Source: an uncultured Bulleidia sp.
Lineage (GTDB): Bacteria; Bacillota_I; Bacilli_A; Erysipelotrichales; Erysipelotrichaceae
Assembly (NCBI GenBank): GCA_934757945.1
Contig: CAKVLT010000019.1
Coordinates: 1 to 27,920 of the forward strand
DNA length: 27,920 nt
Reading direction: 5' to 3'
Shown: positions 14,643 to 22,805 of the stretch, piece by piece
Layout: each line of letters begins with the position of its first letter
Position numbering within the stretch: the first letter of the stretch is position 1
Position numbers and translations under genes: made by a program
Notes under the pieces: generated by a model
Databases searched by the model: none
What the model was told of the DNA's origin: nothing
The model's input: only the letters and a program-made list of their open reading frames with translations

Positions 14643-15551
14643 CTATTTGGATACCAGCTCTTTTGCAAGATGGCAAGCGCCGATGACAGGTGAAACCATC
14701 GGATCATGTAACTCTAAATTTGTGTGACAGTACTTTTGAAACGGTTCTTTGATTAATAAATCACTGTTCCATACCCCACCTGCATAACTGACACATACTG
14801 TTCCTTCAAAGTGATGTGACAAAGTATTGGCAAGCTGAGCCAATTCTTTTGCAGCCTCTTCATAAATTTGTAATGCATATCTGTCTTGCAGTTTTGCAAG
14901 TTCATAGACATACAGAGCAAGCTTTGCAAAATGCTGTCTGCTTTGATAGGCAGGCTGGTTCAGTAAATCAATCACATCGTAAGGATTGTCCAGCTTCATC
15001 CGTTTGCAAAGATACTCCTGTAAAAGGGTTTCTTCACTTCTTCCATCCACCTGTTTGGTAAAGACTTCCAGTAAACGTTTTGCAATCCAGTAGGCACTGC
15101 CTTCATCTCCAAGAAGACCTCCCCACCCTCCACAGCGATATCTTTGACCATTCACACTGGCAAGTCCTATAGACCCTGTTCCTGCTATCAGTAAAATTCC
15201 ATCGTTTCCAAGGAACGCACCGTGTAACGCAATGTCGGCATCACTGACAATATGATACATAAATCCTTCAAAGCTTTTCTGACAGATATCTTCAATCTTA
15301 TGACGTAATACCTGGTTATTGCCATACCCCGCAAGCCCTGCACAGATAACTGTATTATGCGCAGTAACAGATGGTACATGTTGCTGTATATCCAGCAATC
15401 CCTTCTGAAATATCTGTACTGCCTCTTCTTTTCCCACCTGTAATACGTGACAGGTAGGATAATTACAGGTATACAGAACCTGTTGATTTTCATCCATACA
15501 GGCAAAGGCTGTTTTTGTACCGCCTCCGTCAATGCCTATAAAATATCTCAT
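14643..15551 (-). CDS. BadF/BcrA-family amino-sugar kinase (GlcNAc/MurNAc kinase type)
   Basis: A 302-aa ASKHA-fold kinase. Phosphate-1 motif GIDGGGTKTAFACMD at the start, phosphate-2 region LIAGTGSIGLAS, the GlcNAc-kinase type CGGWGGLLGDEGSAYWIAKR, and a C-terminal adenosine motif around YAGGVWNSDLL. This family includes GlcNAc kinases and MurK of Clostridium acetobutylicum, which phosphorylates both GlcNAc and MurNAc. In this operon the likely job is to phosphorylate GlcNAc released when MupG cleaves MurNAc-6P-GlcNAc, though MurNAc is also possible. Its start overlaps the GH1 stop (ATGA). Confidence 0.85.
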   Translation of the reverse strand: MRYFIGIDGGGTKTAFACMDENQQVLYTCNYPTCHVLQVGKEEAVQIFQKGLLDIQQHVPSVTAHNTVICAGLAGYGNNQVLRHKIEDICQKSFEGFMYHIVSDADIALHGAFLGNDGILLIAGTGSIGLASVNGQRYRCGGWGGLLGDEGSAYWIAKRLLEVFTKQVDGRSEETLLQEYLCKRMKLDNPYDVIDLLNQPAYQSRQHFAKLALYVYELAKLQDRYALQIYEEAAKELAQLANTLSHHFEGTVCVSYAGGVWNSDLLIKEPFQKYCHTNLELHDPMVSPVIGACHLAKELVSK

Positions 15552-16987
15552 ACTTCACGGTTCCTTTCTTCTTTCATAAACTGCTGGTACCAGTAAAAAC
15601 TGTCTTTCTTATATCTTTTATACGTACCATTTCCAAGGTTATCCGCATCTACATAGATAACACCATATCTTTTTTCCATTTCACAGCTTCCAGCAGATAC
15701 GATATCGATAACACCCCACATGATATATCCCAAAACATCCACACCATCTTTCTGTGCTTCTTTAATCTGCTCAAAGTGTTCTTTCAGATAGGCAATACGA
15801 TACGCATCATGGATCTTACCGTCGTGTTCCAGTACATCTTTTGTACCAAGACCATTCTCTGAGATAAAGACTGGTTTTTGATAACGATCATAGACTCTGT
15901 TTAAAGTCACACGTAATCCTACAGGATCAATCTGCCAGCCCCAGTCTGTTGCTTTAAGATATGGATTCTTTACAGTAGCTACTAAATTTCCTGCTGTCTT
16001 TTCCTTTTCTTCACAGGAAGTCACTGAAGACTGATAATACGAGAAAGACACAAAGTCTGCAGTATGTGCAGAAAGTACCTGTCTGTCTTCTTCTGTAATA
16101 TGCAGTCTGACCTGTTTTTCCTCAAAGAAACGATGCATATACGAAGGATAATATCCTCGTGTTAACACATCTGCACAAAACCATGTGTTGCGATTTTCTT
16201 CTTCAATTGCCTTCATGTTATCTTCCGGTTTACTGGAATACGGATAATAACAAAAACTTGCGACCATACATCCAAACAGTCCTTTTACTTTCATACTTCG
16301 TCCAAGTGCAATCACTCTGGCACTTGCGACAAACTGATGATGCAAAGACTGGAATACTTCACTGAGATTATAGGGAGAACCGTTCTCTTTGACCAAAGCC
16401 ACACCATTAAATGGTGAAAAATAGCCTGCATTGATTTCATTAAACGGAAGGTAATACGCAATATACTCTCCCCAGTTTTCAAATATTGTTCTGCAATAGC
16501 GTACATACAGATCTATGAGTGTACGATTTTTCCATCCACCGTATTTTTCCACCAGATGTAACGGCACAGCATAATGTGTCATGGTCAGAAATACTTTCAT
16601 ACCTGCTTTGCGTATTTCTTCAAACACTTCGTTATAATATCGGATACCTTCAGCATTTGGTTCTGCTTCATCTCCACATGGATACAGTCTTGCCCAGCTG
16701 ATGGACAGTCTGTAAATATCTATTCCAAGTTCTTTCAAAAGACCAATATCCTCTGCCGTATGATAATATCCTCTGGATCCTTCACGAAAAGGATAAATGT
16801 TTTCTGTATCACTCTTTGCTTTTTCTATGGCCTCTCTGTCTAACAGACGTGTAGCAGTAGTGGCATTGGAAGTTCTTTTCTGATATAAACGGCAATCCTG
16901 CGTATCCATTCCTTTACCACCTTCCTTCCAGCCACCTTCATACTGGCTGGAAGCCGTAGCTCCACCCCACAATATTTTCTTACACAT
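15548..16987 (-). CDS. GH1 6-phospho-beta-glycosidase
   Basis: A 479-aa glycoside hydrolase family 1 enzyme. N-terminal LWGGATASSQYEGGWKEGGKG, RLSISWARLYP, acid/base Glu184 in LPFNEINAG, nucleophile Glu377 in VFISENGLGTKD, and the 6-phosphate-binding signature SAGSCEMEKRYGVIYVD (Ser431, Lys439, Tyr441), which marks 6-phospho-beta-glycosidases rather than plain beta-glucosidases. I start it at 16987, preceded by AAAAGGAGT; the frame to 17020 adds 11 unsupported residues. It should act in the cytosol on disaccharide 6-phosphates brought in by the PTS. Most relatives cut cellobiose- or salicin-6-P, but the operon suggests a GlcNAc-6-P-containing substrate (inference). Its stop overlaps the kinase start. 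Confidence 0.9.
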   Translation of the reverse strand: MCKKILWGGATASSQYEGGWKEGGKGMDTQDCRLYQKRTSNATTATRLLDREAIEKAKSDTENIYPFREGSRGYYHTAEDIGLLKELGIDIYRLSISWARLYPCGDEAEPNAEGIRYYNEVFEEIRKAGMKVFLTMTHYAVPLHLVEKYGGWKNRTLIDLYVRYCRTIFENWGEYIAYYLPFNEINAGYFSPFNGVALVKENGSPYNLSEVFQSLHHQFVASARVIALGRSMKVKGLFGCMVASFCYYPYSSKPEDNMKAIEEENRNTWFCADVLTRGYYPSYMHRFFEEKQVRLHITEEDRQVLSAHTADFVSFSYYQSSVTSCEEKEKTAGNLVATVKNPYLKATDWGWQIDPVGLRVTLNRVYDRYQKPVFISENGLGTKDVLEHDGKIHDAYRIAYLKEHFEQIKEAQKDGVDVLGYIMWGVIDIVSAGSCEMEKRYGVIYVDADNLGNGTYKRYKKDSFYWYQQFMKEERNREV

Positions 16988-17064
16988 ACATGACTCCTTT
17001 TTAAAATAAGGTGACACCACCTTGATGCCACCTGTATATTTCTTTTCTGATTTCCAAAAACTGT

Positions 17065-18180
17065 TTATCTATTCAGCATTCTGTGATGTTTTTCAGTAAA
17101 GCGAAACTTCTGCCATGGTCGAATATTGTCCAGCAAAAACAATTCTTCCTGACGTATTCTTCCCACAACACTGGATTTTCCGGAATTCTTCATTGTCTTT
17201 TTAACAATCTGCAATTCACCGGCATAATGTCCGTATTCACTGCTTTCAATGACAATATCTCCCGGCTGTAAAGTTTCTTTGGGATTGATTAACGTAAATG
17301 TATGCCCTTTATACTTTACCCGGCTTTGCGTGGAACGAATCATATACTCGTTAATATCACCTCTGTTAAAATGCAGTTCTTCAAACAGAATCTTTCTTTC
17401 CACTTCAGGAAGACTTTCAGATACTTCTTCCACTTCAAATGTGACCATCTGTAAGTCGAGATTTTTTAAAGCTTCTGTTTCTTCTTTGGAAGGATAACAG
17501 TTGGAAATAATCATATCTTCTACACAATCCAGACTGATCAGATGTTTGATCTGTACATCCAATGGTAAATGTCTGTGCATTTCCAGTGTCGGTAAGCCAT
17601 CTGTAACAGGCCATGGTCCAAAAGTATCTGTGTTCTGGCTTGTCACAAAGGCAGCAGTACGTACACCGTACTTACGAAATCTCTCAGAACATTTCAGGAA
17701 ATACGATAATGGTAATCCTGAATACTGATGAGGATAGAAATTATGACATCCACATAAATGATAACGATCAGGGCAATAGTCCATAATAGTATCTATGGTA
17801 GATACATCATTACTCATATTGATTTCAATCATCAATCCATACGGGTTATAGGTCATGACTGCTTCTTCATTACCTGTGAATCCCATATCCAGACGCAGTC
17901 CATCCGCGTAAATTTCACGAAAAAAAGACAGGTCCTGATAAGAAATACCCAAAGTGGAAAATACACGTGGTGAAACATCCATAAAGATTTCAAAGCCCTT
18001 TTCTTTTGCAAAGCGATTCACTTCCATGAATTCTTCTTTGACAGCCTCTTTTGGCTTATTGATAGATAACAGGCAGGAAAATATACGTGAACATCCCGCA
18101 TCTGCCATCAGTGCAATATAGGCTTTCATTTCCTTTACAGTAGATTTTTCAGGATATATAGAAATTCCAAGTCTTCTCAT
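17065..18180 (-). CDS. MupG-like 6-phospho-N-acetylmuramidase, copy 1 (DUF871)
   Basis: A 371-aa protein of the DUF871/MupG family: an N-terminal TIM barrel (about 1-245) and a C-terminal cyclophilin-like domain (about 260-355). Family motifs: LGISIYPEKS, DGLRLDMGF, CGCHNFYPHQYSGL, TDGLPTLEMHRHLPL and EYMIRSTQSRVKY. MupG of Staphylococcus aureus splits MurNAc-6-phosphate-GlcNAc inside the cell. This copy follows the second EIIC gene directly (stop and ribosome site overlap). Compared with the copy at 20237 it differs clearly, for example IISNCYPS where the other has FIGDSKAK, so the two may prefer different substrates. Confidence 0.85.
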   Translation of the reverse strand: MRRLGISIYPEKSTVKEMKAYIALMADAGCSRIFSCLLSINKPKEAVKEEFMEVNRFAKEKGFEIFMDVSPRVFSTLGISYQDLSFFREIYADGLRLDMGFTGNEEAVMTYNPYGLMIEINMSNDVSTIDTIMDYCPDRYHLCGCHNFYPHQYSGLPLSYFLKCSERFRKYGVRTAAFVTSQNTDTFGPWPVTDGLPTLEMHRHLPLDVQIKHLISLDCVEDMIISNCYPSKEETEALKNLDLQMVTFEVEEVSESLPEVERKILFEELHFNRGDINEYMIRSTQSRVKYKGHTFTLINPKETLQPGDIVIESSEYGHYAGELQIVKKTMKNSGKSSVVGRIRQEELFLLDNIRPWQKFRFTEKHHRMLNR

Positions 18181-18189
18181 ACTTACCTC

Positions 18190-19341
18190 TTATTTTTCTT
18201 CTTTCAGCAATCTGGCATCATACCACAGGAAAAATGGCAGATAGCAAAGAGCAGAAAACAATACCAGTCCAACACTGACCATAAGTACTCTTAAAGAAAT
18301 ACCGGAAGTCAGCATACTTCCTATAAAGAATGGGGCAATCCATGGTGCAAGAACATGAGGTACAGGAATATATCCTGTCCTCATCAGCACATAAGCAATA
18401 CACCCGCTCAGCATGGATACTGCAAAAAACGGAATTTTCAGATACCTGTTTTCTACAATCGGCATACCGAAGATGACTTCTTCATTAATATTAAAAATAG
18501 CTGAAGATAATGCATTGGCTTTTAAAGCCTGCATATGTTTACTTTTTCCAAACAGATAACACACAATGCATAAGCCAAAAGTAGCACCACTTCCACCAAT
18601 CCATACAAACCACTGATAGAAAGCTTCACTTCCAATGTACATGATTTCATTCTGTGTTAATACCGCATATAAATTCATCAGTAACATCTGTGTCCAGAAT
18701 GGACGTAAGATGGTTCCAAGTATAGATACACCATGGATACCTTTTATCCAGAAATAACAGGTAAGACCAATAATTACAAGGATAGAAGGTAACGTGGATA
18801 AGGCATATACCAGCACCTGCAGTGGCACAGTCATTGCAATCATCACTGTATCTGGTATCAAAGTCAGTAAACCAAGCATTCCAAAAACAGTGACTGGCAC
18901 AAGCAGTTTTACTATGTATTGAGAAACAGAAGGCGGAAGGTGTTTCCATTCCGTCTTCTGTTTTTCCAGTATCTGTACGATTTTCAATAAACCGCTGATC
19001 ATCACCATATCCAAAATACTCATCCATAATGTGGCACTGAAACGTCCTGTCATCAGGATACTGCAAAGACACCCAACAATCAGACATAGCAGTGTATCCA
19101 TCTGTTTCTGTCTGGCATAAGCACAGGCAAATACTGCACTGAAAAGAATGGAATGATAACTTAGAACATAGAGGATACATTCTTTCAGAAATAATACATT
19201 GCATAAAGAAGAAACTACATATACCAAAGAAATACCTGCAATCCATATCGTCAAAGAAACATAGGTATTTCTCATGATCAGGAACATATCTGTCTGGGAA
19301 ATATTGGCTATCCACTGATCCAGTTTATTACTTAATCGCAT
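18190..19341 (-). CDS. PTS EIIC, Lac/cellobiose family, second permease
   Basis: A 383-aa polytopic EIIC with about ten spans. Lac-family signatures are WIKGIHGVSILGTI and FNINEEVIFGMPIVEN (the NxNExxxFG motif with the conserved Glu, but the usual Pro after it replaced by Glu). The frame opens back to 19395, inside murQ; I prefer the ATG at 19341 (MRLSNKLDQWIANIS), which overlaps the murQ end by 14 bases and matches the family N-terminus. EIIC transports and passes phosphate from EIIB to the sugar. No EIIA or EIIB is in the window, so it must use shared ones. It is distinctly diverged from the first permease at 21277. Confidence 0.85.
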   Translation of the reverse strand: MRLSNKLDQWIANISQTDMFLIMRNTYVSLTIWIAGISLVYVVSSLCNVLFLKECILYVLSYHSILFSAVFACAYARQKQMDTLLCLIVGCLCSILMTGRFSATLWMSILDMVMISGLLKIVQILEKQKTEWKHLPPSVSQYIVKLLVPVTVFGMLGLLTLIPDTVMIAMTVPLQVLVYALSTLPSILVIIGLTCYFWIKGIHGVSILGTILRPFWTQMLLMNLYAVLTQNEIMYIGSEAFYQWFVWIGGSGATFGLCIVCYLFGKSKHMQALKANALSSAIFNINEEVIFGMPIVENRYLKIPFFAVSMLSGCIAYVLMRTGYIPVPHVLAPWIAPFFIGSMLTSGISLRVLMVSVGLVLFSALCYLPFFLWYDARLLKEEK

Positions 19342-20224
19342 TTTTGATAAAGTGATTTCCTTTTTCCAGTCTTTCTTTTGCCGTGGCATAATCACACTGC
19401 AATAAGATCATGACAATGGCAGTCTTGGGATTTCTTCCGCTTTCTTCAAAAGCTTTTTCTGCTGTTGTATACTCACAGTCTGTGGCTTCCATAATAATAC
19501 GCTTACCTCGTTCCACCAGTTTGGCATTGGATGGTTTTACATCCACCATTAAATTCTGGTAGGTTTTCCCAACGCCAATCATAGAAGCAGTAGAAATCAT
19601 ATTCAGGACCATTTTCTGTGCTGTACCTGCTTTAAGTCTTGTAGAACCTGTCAGTACTTCAGGCCCTGTATTCAGATCTATGGCAAGTTTTGCCACTTTT
19701 CCGATTTCACTGTCAGGGTTGCAGGCAATGCTGACAGTGACTGCACCGATTTCATTTGCCTTTTTCAATGCGCCAATAGTATGAGGTGTACGTCCACTGG
19801 CCGCAAGTCCTATGACAACGTCTTTACCCGTCACACCCGCATTTACAATGTCGGTTGCGCCAAGTTCTTCATTATCTTCAGCGCCTTCTTTGGCCTGTAC
19901 AAATGCTTCATAACCTCCTGCAATCAACCCTGTGACCTCATTGGTTGTGCTGAATGTCGGTGGACATTCCACCGCATCCAGTACTCCAAGCCTGCCACTG
20001 GTTCCACTGCCTATATAGAATAGTCTTCCACCCTGTTTCAGTGCTGCAACGACATATTCTACTGCCTGAGCAATTTCTTCCAGTTTATCTTTTACACAGA
20101 ATGCCACTTTGGCATCTTCGTCGTTCATGATTGTCAGAAACTCCCTTAAAGATAAGGAATCTAACTGCATGGTTCTTGGATTACGTTGTTCCGTCGTCAA
20201 ATGCGTAATTTGTACGCCTTTCAC
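19328..20224 (-). CDS. murQ: N-acetylmuramic acid 6-phosphate etherase MurQ
   Basis: A 298-aa SIS-fold lyase that removes the D-lactyl ether of MurNAc-6-P to give GlcNAc-6-P and D-lactate. Signatures: THLTTEQRNPRTMQLDSLS, GRLFYIGSGTSGRLGVLDAVECPPTF (cited in part: catalytic Glu86 in DAVECPP), second catalytic Glu116 in EGAEDNEELG, and LTGSTRLKAGTAQKMVLNM. Full length for the family. The start is GTG at 20222-20224 with GGGAGGTG upstream. It comes 12 bases after the first MupG-like gene. It is the diagnostic gene that shows the operon handles MurNAc. Confidence 0.97.
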   Translation of the reverse strand: MKGVQITHLTTEQRNPRTMQLDSLSLREFLTIMNDEDAKVAFCVKDKLEEIAQAVEYVVAALKQGGRLFYIGSGTSGRLGVLDAVECPPTFSTTNEVTGLIAGGYEAFVQAKEGAEDNEELGATDIVNAGVTGKDVVIGLAASGRTPHTIGALKKANEIGAVTVSIACNPDSEIGKVAKLAIDLNTGPEVLTGSTRLKAGTAQKMVLNMISTASMIGVGKTYQNLMVDVKPSNAKLVERGKRIIMEATDCEYTTAEKAFEESGRNPKTAIVMILLQCDYATAKERLEKGNHFIKNAIK

Positions 20225-20236
20225 AATAACACCTCC

Positions 20237-21277
20237 CTAATCTGTCAGTTTTTCCAGTAAAATGGTTGTTTCTCCATCCACAAAATCCAGGATGTCGATA
20301 TACTCCGGATGAATATATCCTATGACATTAGATCTTGCTTCGAACGGTAAATCTTTCTTAACAAGATAGACTTCACCGCTGTATCTTCCGGACAGCTGAT
20401 TTTCCATCACAATGCATCCCCTTGGACGAACAGTGTTATGGTATACAGGAATGCCCTGTACTCTTGGCTGTATCACGCGAATCACACTTTCAGCCATATC
20501 ACGTCTAACTTTCAGCTCTGTATCATAAAGATACTCATATCCCTGTTCCAGATGGCACTGGATACGCATCACTTTATGTTCCATGTATTCTGAAATAGCT
20601 TTTAATGTGGATATTTTAGCTTTGCTGTCTCCGATGAAAACATCTTTGATGCCGCAATCATGTATCAGTTCTACTGCAGCAACATACGGATGCATCGTAC
20701 GATGTTTTTCCACTGTAGGTAATCCTTCATATAACGGGAATCGTTTTAAAGCATCTCCGCATACAAAGACCTGAATAGTACATCCAAAAGCCAGAAAATC
20801 TTCATTTTTCTTTTTGAAGTAGTCCAGATTCAGTCCTGTATTGGAATGCGGATAGAAGTTATGGGTTAAAGCAATCTTATCCAGATCCACACCTGCTTCC
20901 TTAGCCTGCTGTAAATACTTTCTGTCAATTACACTGGCATTTAACATCAGATAGAAATCTTTCTGCAAGGTCTTTACTACCTCAAAATCATCAAAGCCAT
21001 AATCAAGACGCAATGCCGTAAAGCCCATCTTTTTCAAAGCTGCATAGTCATTTTTTTCTACTTTCAGCTTTTCAAAGGTAACCGGCGAAATATCCGGTAC
21101 CAGTGCAATGCCATATTCTTTACATGCGTCTAAAAGTTTTGGAAGTTTTTCATCCAGTGTGGAATAATCTTCTTCCGGAATATGCAGTGAAGTAAATACA
21201 TACTTCGCTCCACATTCTTTTGCCTGTTTAAGATACTCTAAATCAAAATCCTGAAAATAAATGGATATACCTAACAT
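20237..21277 (-). CDS. MupG-like 6-phospho-N-acetylmuramidase, copy 2 (DUF871)
   Basis: A 346-aa DUF871/MupG protein with TIM barrel (about 1-235) and C-terminal cyclophilin-like domain (about 240-342). Motifs: LGISIYFQDFDLEYL, TALRLDYGFDDFEVV, ALTHNFYPHSNTGLNLDYF, YEGLPTVEKHR, VFIGDSKAK and SVIRVIQPRVQGIP. This copy keeps the GDSKA motif that the other copy lacks and so looks closer to the characterised type (inference). Its ATG shares a base with the EIIC stop (TAATG), so permease and hydrolase are translationally coupled. It should cleave MurNAc-6-P-GlcNAc, feeding MurQ next in the operon. Confidence 0.88.
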   Translation of the reverse strand: MLGISIYFQDFDLEYLKQAKECGAKYVFTSLHIPEEDYSTLDEKLPKLLDACKEYGIALVPDISPVTFEKLKVEKNDYAALKKMGFTALRLDYGFDDFEVVKTLQKDFYLMLNASVIDRKYLQQAKEAGVDLDKIALTHNFYPHSNTGLNLDYFKKKNEDFLAFGCTIQVFVCGDALKRFPLYEGLPTVEKHRTMHPYVAAVELIHDCGIKDVFIGDSKAKISTLKAISEYMEHKVMRIQCHLEQGYEYLYDTELKVRRDMAESVIRVIQPRVQGIPVYHNTVRPRGCIVMENQLSGRYSGEVYLVKKDLPFEARSNVIGYIHPEYIDILDFVDGETTILLEKLTD

Positions 21278-22575
21278 TATGCTTCCTCTGCCTGTTTTTC
21301 TTCTTCAAGGTCCTTACGTTCCATTGCTTTTACAAATGGATAGAACAACAAGAATAAGATAAACCATGCAAACAGAACAAACAATACTGCTTTTAAACTG
21401 CCTGCCTGACCTGTTGTGGCAATCAGTGTCTTAATAGGTGCAGGTACAATCCAAGGTGCGGATAATACAGGAACAGGAATCAGACCTGTCATTGTAAAGA
21501 TAATTGCAAAGACAGCAATGAGTACATAGCCTAATACGAATGGAATCATCATTAAAGGATTTAACATGATTGGTAAACCGAAAATCAGTGGTTCGCCAAT
21601 GTTGAAGATAGCTCCTGGTAATGCAAGGAATCCCAATGTACGGATACGCTTGGATTTGGAGAAGCACATGATGACTGCAAGTGGTACAAGACCTGTCCAG
21701 ATATAGTTATCATAGAATAAGCTTGTGAACATGTATGGTAATGGTTCACCTGCTTCAAAAGCAACCTGGTTCATAGCTGTCATCTGAGTCCAGATAGGGC
21801 TTGCGACTGCACCAATCGCACTGGAGCCATGAATACCAACAGACCATAATGCACGGTTTAAGAAAGTAACCAATAATACAGTCCAAGGTGTGTCGGAACC
21901 TGTAACTAATGGTGAGAAGATCTTTGTGACCATGTTAGGTAAGTCAAAGCTTAATACAACTGCGATGATCCACCAGAAACCAATAACGAAGATACTTGGA
22001 ACAAGAGCAAGGAATGCACTGGCAACCATTGGAGGTACACCTTCAGGCATCTTGATTGTCCATTTTTTATTAATAACAAAACGATAAATTTCGATTGTGA
22101 CAATACCAACTAATAAAGCAACGAATACACCGGCTGCACCTAAGAACTTTGTAGGAACACCTGTAAAGCTTCCAGGTGTATCAGAACCTTCCACAACTGT
22201 AGCTACAGTCTGTGCAGGGATAACCAGGAAGAAAGATGACAATGCCAATACGATTGGTGCGATAAAATCAAGATTCTCTTTTTTATTCTTGTTATAGTAT
22301 TCAATTGTCGCATATGCTACTGCAACAACTGCAAAGATAGCCATAAAACCTGTTCCAACACCGGAAGCTGCTGCCAGCTTCGCTTTGAAACCTGCAATTA
22401 ATGTCTGCCATGCAGGTACAGGCATTGCGGCCAATAATAAGAAGATTGATCCGATAATCAATAAAGCTGTGAAACTGATAAATGTACGTTGCATAATCTG
22501 TACATATTTATAGTTTGAAAATGTAATCAGTGGTGGAGCAATTTTCTGCTCGATAAAATTTGTTAATTTCTCCAT
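21277..22575 (-). CDS. PTS EIIC, Lac/cellobiose family, first permease
   Basis: A 432-aa EIIC with about ten membrane spans, beginning MEKLTNFIEQKIAPPLITFS. It shows LWSVGIHGSSAIGAV and the catalytic-loop motif FNIGEPLIFGLPIMLNP. First gene of the muropeptide operon, with a good ribosome site (AGAGGAAAA). The usual MurNAc transporters MurP are Glc-family EIIBC proteins, so a Lac-family EIIC in this role is unusual and fits uptake of a disaccharide. Coupling to the MupG-like gene supports import of a MurNAc-containing disaccharide as its 6-phosphate (inference). No EIIA or EIIB partner is encoded here. Confidence 0.9.
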   Translation of the reverse strand: MEKLTNFIEQKIAPPLITFSNYKYVQIMQRTFISFTALLIIGSIFLLLAAMPVPAWQTLIAGFKAKLAAASGVGTGFMAIFAVVAVAYATIEYYNKNKKENLDFIAPIVLALSSFFLVIPAQTVATVVEGSDTPGSFTGVPTKFLGAAGVFVALLVGIVTIEIYRFVINKKWTIKMPEGVPPMVASAFLALVPSIFVIGFWWIIAVVLSFDLPNMVTKIFSPLVTGSDTPWTVLLVTFLNRALWSVGIHGSSAIGAVASPIWTQMTAMNQVAFEAGEPLPYMFTSLFYDNYIWTGLVPLAVIMCFSKSKRIRTLGFLALPGAIFNIGEPLIFGLPIMLNPLMMIPFVLGYVLIAVFAIIFTMTGLIPVPVLSAPWIVPAPIKTLIATTGQAGSLKAVLFVLFAWFILFLLFYPFVKAMERKDLEEEKQAEEA

Positions 22576-22598
22576 TTTCTATTTTCCTCTCCATACAA

Positions 22599-22613
22599 TG
22601 TAAAGCGCTTACA
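22599..22613 (-). promoter_or_regulatory. cre-like CcpA site
   Basis: TGTAAGCGCTTTACA on the minus strand. Each strand matches the 14-base cre consensus at 12 positions; the site is one base longer than a perfect cre palindrome. It lies just downstream of the operon -10 box, where CcpA binding would block initiation or elongation. Confidence 0.65.
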
Positions 22614-22619
22614 GCAATC

Positions 22620-22647
22620 ATTATACACACTTGAAATTTTATTTCAA
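22620..22647 (-). promoter_or_regulatory. Promoter of the muropeptide operon
   Basis: Minus-strand -35 TTGAAA (22642-22647) and -10 TATAAT (22620-22625), 16-bp spacer. The -35 lies in one arm of the palindrome at 22631-22647, and the cre-like site follows at the transcription start. Confidence 0.8.
22631..22647. promoter_or_regulatory. Operator palindrome O1 (putative MurR/RpiR site)
   Basis: TTGAAAT-TTT-ATTTCAA, perfect 7-bp arms with a 3-bp centre, covering the -35 and spacer of the operon promoter. The same arms recur at 22752-22768. Binding here would block RNA polymerase. Confidence 0.7.
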
Positions 22648-22663
22648 CTATTTAAGCTATTTT

Positions 22664-22680
22664 TTGAAGTATATTTTCAT
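22664..22680. promoter_or_regulatory. Degenerate operator copy O2
   Basis: TTGAAGT-ATA-TTTTCAT keeps 6 of 7 bases of the left arm and 5 of 7 of the right arm of the O1/O3 palindrome. Its centre is 33 bp from the O1 centre, about three helical turns, so it could be an auxiliary site. Confidence 0.35.
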
Positions 22681-22751
22681 TTTGTCTTTAAAATACGCAG
22701 TTTTTACAGTATAACAATATTGCATTCATTTCATTGCAGCATCTATATGGA

Positions 22752-22779
22752 TTGAAATATCATTTCAACATGCTACAAT
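22752..22779 (+). promoter_or_regulatory. Promoter and operator O3 of the divergent serine hydrolase
   Basis: Plus-strand -35 TTGAAA (22752-22757) and -10 TACAAT (22774-22779), spacer 16 bp. The palindrome TTGAAAT-ATC-ATTTCAA (22752-22768) covers the -35, the same layout as the operon promoter on the other strand. Co-regulation with the operon is therefore likely. Confidence 0.75.
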
Positions 22780-22805
22780 TCTTGCACATATACAGAGGAA
22801 TAGAT

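Noticed and set aside
18647..19315. 222-codon minus-strand frame overlapping the second EIIC gene
   Set aside because: It is a shadow of the EIIC gene, with unnatural composition and no ribosome site.
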